Source of the DNA: Protopterus annectens
Lineage: Eukaryota; Chordata; Ceratodontiformes; Protopteridae
Direction: 5' to 3'
DNA length: 64,000 nt
NCBI RefSeq assembly: GCF_019279795.1
Contig: NC_056747.1
Span: 1,008,212,167 to 1,008,276,166, forward strand
This document shows positions 56,284 to 64,000 of the stretch, piece by piece. The translations under genes were made by a program, and so were the position numbers. The notes below the pieces were generated by a model. That model had not been told where the DNA came from and did not search any database. It was given only the letters and a program-made list of their open reading frames with translations. The first letter of the stretch is position 1, and every line of letters begins with the position of its first letter.

Positions 56284-56571
56284 TTGTCTATACAGCAACA
56301 GATGTACTATGACATATTTCAGGTACAGGCTACTGCCAGTGAGAGTCAGGAAGAGATGATTAGTGTGCTACAGGGTATACATGAGAAAACTCAGCAGTAC
56401 ATGAGAATGGTGGAAGCCATGGACAATGTCATGTCGATCCTCATGCAGTTCATGTTTGCACACATCTTCCATGTCAGCTTCTATCTGCACACTAGTGAAG
56501 GCTTTCCCAACACACACATTGCTGATGATGCGGGACATGGTCAAGACAGTGTCTGCATGCATGGTGGATGA
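56284..56571 (+). CDS. Unrecognised coiled-coil ORF, possibly Myb-like C-terminus
   Basis: 95-codon open frame containing VQATASESQEEMISVLQGI and TQQYMRMVEAMDNVMSILMQF, a heptad-like helical stretch. Similar helical C-termini occur in Harbinger-associated Myb-like proteins, and a Myb-like N-terminal relic lies 600 bp upstream. The end of the frame is without motif. Confidence 0.35.
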   Translation: MSIQQQMYYDIFQVQATASESQEEMISVLQGIHEKTQQYMRMVEAMDNVMSILMQFMFAHIFHVSFYLHTSEGFPNTHIADDAGHGQDSVCMHGG

Positions 56572-56653
56572 CTAGACTAGACATCACATGTGTCCCAAAA
56601 TGTGCCGCAAGGATGCATGTAGATTGACTCAAGAAGAAGGCAGTTAAGCCTCA

Positions 56654-56848
56654 ATGCACTTCAACATCATGGGGTATGATTTCCCAGTTGATGCCTAGGC
56701 AGTATTCAGTCAATGACAACAGCTTCACCTGCATCCAGTAAATCTCATTATCATGGTAACTCAGCCTCAATTTCATATACATGGGCTTTCTCACAATCCA
56801 TGGGACCATCGCTGACACTATTATTAGGGGACAATATGCATGACACAT
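56654..56848 (-). CDS. Unrecognised short frame, exon-like
   Basis: The minus-strand 65-codon frame contains RKPMYMKLRLSYHDNEIYW and LLSLTEYCLGINWEIIPHDVEVH, ending in TGA at 56651-56653. Residue use looks like protein rather than noise. An AATAATAG acceptor-like site lies upstream. Function unknown. Confidence 0.3.
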
Positions 56849-56849
56849 T

Positions 56850-57639
56850 TCAAATATGACACTATTTCAATTACTGTAATACATACCTCAACTAACAGCA
56901 AAACAAATAAATGACAGAAAGAAGTATAGGAAATAAACCACCTATGTTGGACATGGCAATAACTGTACTTACATGATTGCTGGGAAAAAAGCTGCAAAAA
57001 AGTCACAAAAAAAGAATGACACCGCTTATATAAGGAGAAAACATTTTCAGTGCAATTGCATTGAGATTTACATTACTATGTGAATGTAAACTTCATTACC
57101 ACAATTCATTTATTCAGTATGTACCAATACAGTACTTCATATCTTCTGTTACTTACTCCCACAGTGCTGGTATAACTAGTATTTATGCCACTGACCCTAA
57201 ACACTGTGCAAAATGGTGATGGCTATGACCATGTTAACAATGCATTTGTTTCTGATATGCGGAGGAATATCTGATACATAGTGTAAGTTCACTATGCACT
57301 ACTCAGCATACATCCACAGGTAGCATTGCATGCATTATTTTTGTAACTTTACACTGTCATAGTGTGAATTTCATGGCCCATAGTTGTGAACTGGGTGCTG
57401 TTGCTTTGCCTGCACTGTTGAGTACTGTGCACAAGCCTTCAGGAGGGGGTGTTATGCTGCTCCCATCAGCTGTCCACTATAATATCTGTGACAATTGTCT
57501 TATGTTTATTTTCAACTACTTAATTCTTGAACAAACTGATACTGTGTTTGAGGGATGTATTACATAAAGTCACAGGAGGTGAGGCTTTCACATATAAGCA
57601 CTTGTAATAACAGTTTGTCAGTAGCACACAGTCAACACC
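56850..57639. other. No recognisable feature
   Basis: AT-rich, short ORFs only. Confidence 0.5.
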
Positions 57640-57930
57640 CACCTTGCATAGTATGGACCAGATGCATAGACCTACATATGCTGAGGTTATTAAATATACT
57701 CCCCCGCAACCACAAAGATCTTCCAGACATTGTACGAACAAAAAGTATCTTCAGCAACCTCAACATGATTCCACAAAATCAACATTCAAACCAACACATA
57801 TGGCCACATCCCACAGTGTCTCAGCTTCTAACTCATAAGGCACACCACCACAAAACCCAATATTTCGGTCATAGGAGACTCCATTATAAGACACATAGAT
57901 ATCCTACTCACCAGGCTAACAAAGACAGAG
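57640..57930 (+). pseudogene. CR1 ORF1 fragment
   Basis: RPTYAEVIKYTPPQ (57667; compare KPTYVEALNI at 23057) and a Thr/Ser/Gln-rich linker lead to VIGDSIIRHIDILLTRLTK at about 57869-57925. That is the SGNH block I and the following strand of CR1 ORF1. It breaks off exactly where gypsy sequence starts. Confidence 0.7.
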
Positions 57931-58611
57931 GTCTCCTACCTAGGACATAGAGTGGGGAGTGGTAAGATCAGACCAGAACCTGCCAAAGTGAAAGCTATTC
58001 AGGCATGGCCTGCACCCATTACCAAAAAGCAGGTGATGGCATTTTTAGGGACAGCAGGGTACTACAGAAAGTTTTTCCCCAGTTATAGTACCATAGCTGA
58101 TCCCCTCACATACCTGACAAGGAAAAACAGGCCAGATAAGGTAGTGTGGAGCCCAGCATGTGAGCAGGCATTCCATAAGCTTAAAGGAGCTTTGGGATGA
58201 CTCCCTGTGTTAGCCAGTCCAGATTACAGCAAATAATTTGTTGTGCAGGTGGATGCTTCAAACCATGGGGTGGGGGCTGTACTTAGCCAGATTTCGTCAG
58301 AGAGAGAAGAGCACCCAGTGGTTTATCTCAGTCACAGGCTCCAACCTAGGGAGGAATGCTATGCAGCTGTAGAAAAGAAATGTCTAGCCATAGTGTGGGC
58401 ACTGCAGAAACTTCAGCCTTATCTGTATGGAAGGAAATTCACTTTAGTTACAGACCACAATCCCTTGACATGGCTACATCGAGCCAGCCAGCAAAATGCC
58501 ACGTTACTAAGGTGGAGCCTAGGGTTGCAAGCATATGAAATGACAGTGCAGCACCGCAGTGGGATTAGAAATGCCAATGCAGATGGGCTCTCAAAACAGG
58601 GAATGGGGTAA
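57931..58611 (+). pseudogene. Ty3/gypsy RT end and RNase H
   Basis: From YLGHRVGSGKIRPEPAKV the frame reads WPAPITKKQVMAFLGTAGYY (RT thumb), then RNase H: VVQVDASNHGVGAVLSQ (first Asp), EEHPVVYLSHRLQPREECYAAVEKKCLAI (Glu), and LVTDHNPLTWL (second Asp). It ends NADGLSKQ and a stop at 58609. One internal TGA at 58198. The polyprotein ends right after RNase H with no integrase downstream, as in Gmr1-like elements. Gypsy RNase H degrades the RNA strand during reverse transcription. Confidence 0.85.
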
Positions 58612-60388
58612 GGTATTCCCAGATAGGCTCAACCCTCTCAAGCAACGTTTCTCATGGGTCAAATTAATATGTGATGGTCCTGCACTGGCCCAGTAATCAA
58701 AGAGCCTCAATCCTCACCACTAACATCGATGAGGGATGTGCACATTGGGAGGATGATAAGTACACACACAGTAAAGAACAATTTCCCTTAAGAGCACACA
58801 GCGATCACAGTCAGTCTGAGGCTGGTTTCTCCCTCTCTCTCCAGATGCCCAATAAGATCCCCACTGGCACAGCTATAGGGTTAATATCTCAGCCAAGTGG
58901 TCAAGCCAAAACCTCCAGCACCCTCTCTGTCCAACCAATGCTTCATGTCCCTGCCCAAGTAGCTGACACACACACACTTTGAGATTTGATTTATATACAA
59001 ACACACAGACACTCCTGGGGAAGGCTGGCACAGGTTTACTAGCTATACCCCCTTCTTCCCAGACTGTAAGGTAGTACCAGCTGCCACCAACCACCCTTTA
59101 TCAGCTACATTAAGGCCCTTTCCAAAGGGTGACCAATTCTACTGTGTAATGTTACAGTTATCCAAATGGTAAGTGTGACCAAGAATAAGGCTAATTAAGA
59201 GTGGCCTGTACAGTGTCACCAAATGCATATGCAAGTACCCTAGGAGCTTAAATAGCTCTAAATAAATCAGCCACAATTAAAAGGTTTAAATATATTTAAT
59301 AATAAATAATAAAACCACAAGACAATACTCAATAACTCAACACAGTGACAACAGAGTTCAGAATCACAGGATATATTTTAAAGCCACATTGCAGGACAGT
59401 CTCAAATACATACAGAAAACATCTAAACTAATCTTTACTGTATTCCTATCTATATCTAAGATACTATGCCCTAAATGACTTACTTACAGAGACAGGCAAA
59501 TACAGATGAGAAGTACTGATGAGAGAATGTTTCTAGGTCCAAAGACAAATGCAAAATGCACAGACTTTCACTGAGAGATAGTTCTTAAATTAATAATAAA
59601 ACATTACTGCTGGGTTAGCTGGATGACATCACTATTTGACACCTCTGTGTCAAAAATACTTATCTTTTAGAAGCTTGCCTGGAACTGGAAGTCATAAAAC
59701 AGTTAAATACGTCTTCCTTTAAAACCTATAATTATTTCTGTTTCCAGACAATAGAAAGAACTTCTAGCTGTAGACATCATGTATCCTAGCTAAAACTGAG
59801 AGATACCACAGTCGAAAACAATTTCAACTTATTTTCTTAGAGTTTTGCAAGTTAACTCTGTATGTTCCAGCTTCTTACTATCAAAACATACATTTGCATA
59901 GGCATATATTTCATATACATTTCTATTCTTTTCCAGTAGGGTACAATGTGGTTATATTCTTGAAGCTCAGCACATAACATACAGTTTAACATAACATATA
60001 GTTTTCTTACATTTGTAAGACAAGCATACAAACCATATTACTATTCACAAATAACACAGAATTATTTACAAAATTCCAGCTAGCTGGCCTGGCAGCCTTC
60101 ACAGGAGCTATGTCAGATGATCGAGTTCTCAGAAAATTGAAATTCATATGGATGAGATCATATGATTTTCTGAAAACTCAAACATAAAAAAAAGCTCCAA
60201 AACCCACAAAAATCTACTTTATTTCACATTTATGCAGGAGGGCAAGCTCCCCGCTACCCCTCCCACTCCTTCTGCAAATTATATATACCAATTCTGAAAT
60301 CGCACTACAGTGAAGAAAAAGGTAAATTTCCTAAACCTTGCTGTGCTGTGATCTCCATTCAAAAGCTTCGAGTTTTCAAAAACTCTAT
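58612..60388. other. No gene; possible gypsy 3' untranslated or LTR sequence at its start
   Basis: Nothing coding. I found no repeated pair that would prove an LTR. A short TACAAACACACAGACACTC-type microsatellite lies near 58970-59010. Confidence 0.4.
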
Positions 60389-60669
60389 TGTCGCTTGTCT
60401 CATGAATTCAAAAGAGACAATGAAGTGGTGTATGGGTTCAAGATATTTATTGTACATAAACATGTCAGGAACTGTAATTGAAACATATATTTAAGCTAAC
60501 AGATTCACTCATTACTTCAAACACACTCGCATGTGCATCTCCATTATTGGCTGCATTCACTCTAGCTGACTGTACAAAATGGCACTGTTCTTGCACGTGC
60601 TCAGTACTTATATGCCTGTGCTATCTAGCTACAGTGGCTGACCAGGAACAATACACACAATGATCTACA
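60389..60669 (-). repeat. Predicted 3' LTR of the gypsy element
   Basis: On the minus strand a purine tract (AAAGAGAGGA) is followed by TGTAGATCATTGTG. Then come a TATA-like GCATATAAGTACTGAG, a poly(A) signal ACAATAAATATCTTG, and an end AAGCGACA. That is the expected order: polypurine tract, TG...CA, promoter, polyadenylation. The 5' LTR lies beyond the window, so the pair cannot be compared. Confidence 0.65.
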
Positions 60670-60763
60670 TCCTCTCTTTGATTTGTTCAACATGCAATAG
60701 GAGAACAAGACAATTTACATGCTAGATATCACTTCAATATTAGCAACAAATCAGAACTCAAGT

Positions 60764-61040
60764 TCAAGTCAGTGTGTGTCTCGGAATGGTTTTAGAAACT
60801 CTACAAGATCTGGTTACATAAAAACTTTGACTGGACTTAGCAACAGGGACACTCTCTGGGGAATTCTTCTCAATAGGAACTTTGGGGATTGCATCAGGAT
60901 TATTTGAGGTAAGCACACTGTCTTCTGAAATCTGAATAAGTGTAGGGTCACTCTGAGAAAAAAAGAGTCTTTGGCACAGGCAATGTGCTGTGCCACTGGT
61001 TCGTAGACTAGAAGTATATGTCTTTGGTTCCTTCTGAAAT
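60764..61040 (-). pseudogene. Gypsy polyprotein C-terminal tail
   Basis: Minus-strand frame with Pro/Ser/Glu-rich sequence ending VTRSCRVSKTIPRH, the R-S-G-R-V-x-K-P-type tail that follows integrase in this gypsy group. Confidence 0.6.
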
Positions 61041-61174
61041 CCACAAAAAAGCACCTGGATAGCTGCTTTACCCGAAAAAAGTATTTTATTGAAGACACAG
61101 CAAACAAGTGTTTGCTGTGTCTTCAATAAAATACTTTTTTTCAGGTAAACGGCTATCCAGGTTCTTTTTTGTGG
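61041..61174. repeat. 134-bp near-perfect palindrome
   Basis: Arms of 66 bp with a 2-bp centre at 61107-61108. The central 30 bp of each arm (GTATTTTATTGAAGACACAG and beyond) match without error. A few mismatches or indels lie outward, near 61066-61075. It interrupts the gypsy C-terminal frame. Confidence 0.95.
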
Positions 61175-62200
61175 TTATTTGTTTACTTCAGCACCTTTTT
61201 CCTCCTTTTGGAACTTCTTTCTGAAATCCATTTCTTCAAATTGTACAATATAACATCTCAGATCTTTGCAAATATTTTTGATAATTCCCACTCGGTTGTA
61301 TCCTTTAGATGTTTGCATCTGTATGATTTTTCCTTGTCTCAGTGGTCTAAGAGGTTTGCTAGATTTATCGTAGCACAACTTTTGTGACTGACATTTTTTT
61401 TTAAAGTTCAGTCTTGACCACTCTGTTGTTCTTAGCATTTGGAATCAAGAGTTGTTTACTGATCGTTAAGGTTGTTCTTGTTTGTCTAGAGTTAGACATT
61501 AATCTCTGAGCAGGTGAACCAAGCAAGTTATCTCGGGGAATGTTTGTGAGATTGTGTAGGTTAACTAAAACATTGGTACCATGTCTCTTGGATTTCTTTA
61601 ACAAACATTTTGCACTTTGAACTGCACACTCAGCTAGTCCATTGGACTGTGGATACTCAGGACTACTAGTAACATGGACAAGGTCCCAGACTCAGCAGAT
61701 TTCTTGAACTGCTGACTTGCAAAATGTGTACCATTGTCAGATATGATTTTGTAAAAAACTACCATAGACAGAAACATTTCTCTTCAATTTTGTAATGACA
61801 GTGCTAGACATTAGATTAGGAAGAAGGTAAATTTCAAACCAGTTCAAGTAGGAGTCTACTAACACTAAGTAATGCTGACTATTCCATTTGAAAATATCAG
61901 TAGCAACCGTCGACCATGGTAATTCAGGAATCTGATTTAGTTTAAGTGGTTCTTTTTGTTGGTATGATTTAGTACTATTGCAAATAGAACATGATGAGTT
62001 TTCTTCTCTGTATCATTTGACATAGAAGGCCAAAATACTATGCCTCTTGCTCTTTTTTTGGTAGGATCAGTACCTGGGTGACCATGATGCAAAATTTTGA
62101 TATATTCCTGTTGTAATTCTGAAGGAATAACCACTTTAGGACCTTTCATAATGATTCCATCTTCCATCATCAGCTTGTCTCGGTAAGAAAATACTTCTGT
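61175..62200 (-). pseudogene. Ty3/gypsy integrase (second element)
   Basis: Minus strand from 62170: EYIKILHHGHPGTDPTKKRARG and VFWPSM (HHCC finger). A broken core follows (about 61920-61620). The end is LKKSKRHGTNVLVNLHNLTNI and GSPAQRLMSN, then KLCYDKSSKPLRPLRQGKII with YNRVGIIKNIC (C-terminal DNA-binding domain). The catalytic core has many stops. Lies downstream of RNase H, the usual Ty3 order. Confidence 0.82.
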
Positions 62201-62232
62201 ATGTCAAGTGGTAAACTGATTTGTCACACTGA

Positions 62233-63843
62233 CTATCCTTGACTGATAAAATGTTTCAGCTTCTGGAGAACAGGGTCTCGAACTGTGTGATATCTGAATT
62301 CATCAAGACATGATGAGGAAAAAAATTTGACTTCCATGACTTCAAAGTTTGCTTTCTCATTGTCATGCTGTTCTGTTGTTTGTCTAGGTGCTCTCAACAA
62401 AGCATCAGCAAGGTAAAGATATTTGCATTTTCCATAAACAATATTGAAACTGTACTTTTGCAGTTTTAACATCATGCATTGCATACCTGCTGGGTCTGAA
62501 TGTACTGGCTTTTTTAAAATAGTAACTAGAAGTTGGTGATCAGTCTCTGAACAGATTTGCCATAAATATAATCATGGAACTTTGAACAAATGAACTACTG
62601 CCAAAAGCTTTTTATCAATTTTCGCATACTGTATCTCAGTTTGGGTTAAAGTTCTGGCTGCATAGGCTACTGGTATGCCCTCTTGAAGACATGCTGCACC
62701 ATTTCCATACTTAGAAGCATCATATAAAAGTGTTACTGGTTTGTGAACATCATCATATCTCAATGTAGGTGGACTAGTAATTTTCTGCTTCAGAACGTCA
62801 AATGCTCTTTGGTGTTGTTCTAACCAGGACCAGTTTACAGTTTTGCATGTCAGCTCACGTAACAGTGCTGAAAGCTCACTCAGGTCTGAGATGAACTTTC
62901 CTAAATAGTTGACCATACCTATAAAATGTTGCAAAGATGTGGCGTTGTCTGGAACTGGCATCTCAAGAATTGCTGCTTGCTTAGATGGATCTGGTTATAA
63001 GCCACAAATGGTAAACAAATGACCCACATAAGTAACTAGTCTCAGCTTGCATTTACATTTCTGAGGATTCCATTTAAGATGGACTTCACATGCACTGTCT
63101 AGAACTTTCTTGAGGTTTCTATCATGTTTGTCTTCACCATTGCCCCCTATCATCATGTCATTTACTATGATAGCACATGGATAACCAGAAAAAAATTTGT
63201 TCCATCGCACGTTGAAATACTTCACTGGCAAAATTTATCCCAAATGGCATTCTTAAGAATCTGTATCTATCAAATGGTATAAAGTAGTCAAAAATGAAGA
63301 TTTGTGATCCAGCAAAATTTGCCAAAATGAACTTTTTGCATCTAAGGGTGAAAAAATAGTGGCATTTGGCATAAGAGTTGCTATTTCTTCTACTGTGCAC
63401 ATCGGATGATGAGAACATTTAAGCACTTTGTTTAAATCTCTGGGATCAATACATATTTGAATATCATCTGTACTTTACTTATGAGCTATGACCATGGAGG
63501 ATACCTATATTTTAGGTTCTTTTATTGTAGTTATCACAGCTAAATTCACCATTTTGTCTAGTACTGTTTTCACTTTGCTCTGTATTGCTACCAGAACTTT
63601 CCTGGCTGGTTGTACAACTGGTCTTACCTCATGGTTTAATTTCATGGAATATGTGACTGGTAGTTTACCAAGCTCATCTTTGAAAATATCAGCATATTCA
63701 CAAAAAATATTCTGTGTAAAACTTTCATGGTTGTTCAGACTTATATGGTGGACCTCTTTATTAAATGAAATCAGTCCCAATCTTAAACTGTCTTTGAGGC
63801 CTAACACTGACTGCACATATCTTTTGACTACGTAAAACTGCAA
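62233..63843 (-). pseudogene. Ty3/gypsy reverse transcriptase and RNase H (second element)
   Basis: Minus strand: LGKLPVTYSMKLNHEVRPVV (63695) and PARKVLVAIQSKV open the RT. FDRYRFLRMPFGINFASEVFQRAME is at about 63270. SGYPCAIIVNDMMIGGNGE is the catalytic box with the first Asp changed to Asn. QHFIGMVNYLGKFI follows. RNase H: LLYDASKYGNGAACLQ, YAARTLTQTEIQYAKIDKKLLAVV, ETDHQLLVTIL, and LYLADALLRAPRQ. Stops and shifts at 63480, 62995 and 62570. The sequence type differs clearly from the 57.9 and 19.2 kb gypsy copies. Confidence 0.88.
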
Positions 63844-64000
63844 GTGATAGCTGTTCCCAGCAGAATGGCATGTGAGAACTACTGCACCATCAGTTGGAAG
63901 CTCTTCACCACCATAAGCAACAAGTTATGCATACTTTGCTGAATCAACTTTCTCACCAGCTTTTACTTTGGCAACCATTTGTGCTGACATATAACACTGC
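63844..64000 (-). pseudogene. Ty3/gypsy protease end (second element), runs off the window
   Basis: Minus-strand frame ending in AYGGEELPTDGAVVLTCH and YHLQFYVVKRYVQSVLGLKD, the end of the retropepsin and the link to RT. One stop. The DTG lies outside the window. Confidence 0.6.

Overview
This window is vertebrate intergenic or intronic DNA that is almost entirely made of transposable elements. It is AT-rich, has long CA/GT microsatellites, and shows no bacterial gene structure. The mix (CR1, L2 and RTE LINEs, tRNA-derived SINEs, a Penelope-like element, Ty3/gypsy elements with two different pol orders, Harbinger and a hAT-like DNA transposon) suggests an anamniote with a large, repeat-rich genome such as a lungfish, bichir or amphibian. 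The species cannot be fixed from the sequence. No conserved host gene was recognised. The one non-transposon coding candidate is a possible spliced gene of two or more exons on the minus strand at 5957-6708.

Layout. 1-9.7 kb: a decayed LINE, a SINE, two diverged copies of an unclassified repeat (1684-3340 and 7107-7920), the candidate exons, and a CR1 3' end. 9.7-14.4 kb: mostly unassigned DNA with a CA tract and an 853-bp element with terminal inverted repeats. 14.47-15.79 kb: a rearranged Penelope-like element bounded by a 14-bp target duplication. 16.3-17.7 kb: an L2-like fragment next to a MITE. 18.2-21.4 kb: a minus-strand Ty3/gypsy relic whose integrase lies upstream of reverse transcriptase (Gmr1-like order), cut by a CR1 copy and a hexamer array. 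21.6-22.2 kb: two tandem LTR-like units. 22.7-28.4 kb: a nearly complete CR1 with a second CR1 copy nested inside it. 28.5-34.75 kb: a Harbinger element with a transposase and a convergent Myb/SANT-like gene, invaded by an L2-like LINE. 35-39.9 kb: unassigned DNA and another Myb/SANT-like relic. 40-46.5 kb: two RTE-like LINE copies, several SINEs and a gypsy protease fragment. 46.9-54.4 kb: a LINE split by a 6.4-kb hAT-like element with an exact 8-bp target duplication. 55-58.6 kb: Myb-like relics and a CR1/gypsy junction. 60.4-64 kb: a second gypsy element with the usual RT-RNaseH-integrase order and its predicted 3' LTR, running off the right edge.

The most informative pattern is how the elements relate to each other. 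Three SINE types each end in the 3' tail of a LINE that is also present here (RTE-like, L2-like, CR1), and two of them share the same tRNA-derived head. The CR1-tailed SINE keeps the LINE's 3' hairpin through paired base changes. Nested insertions give a relative order: CR1 copy 2 is younger than copy 1, the hAT-like element is younger than the LINE it splits, and a SINE is younger than the RTE copy it interrupts.
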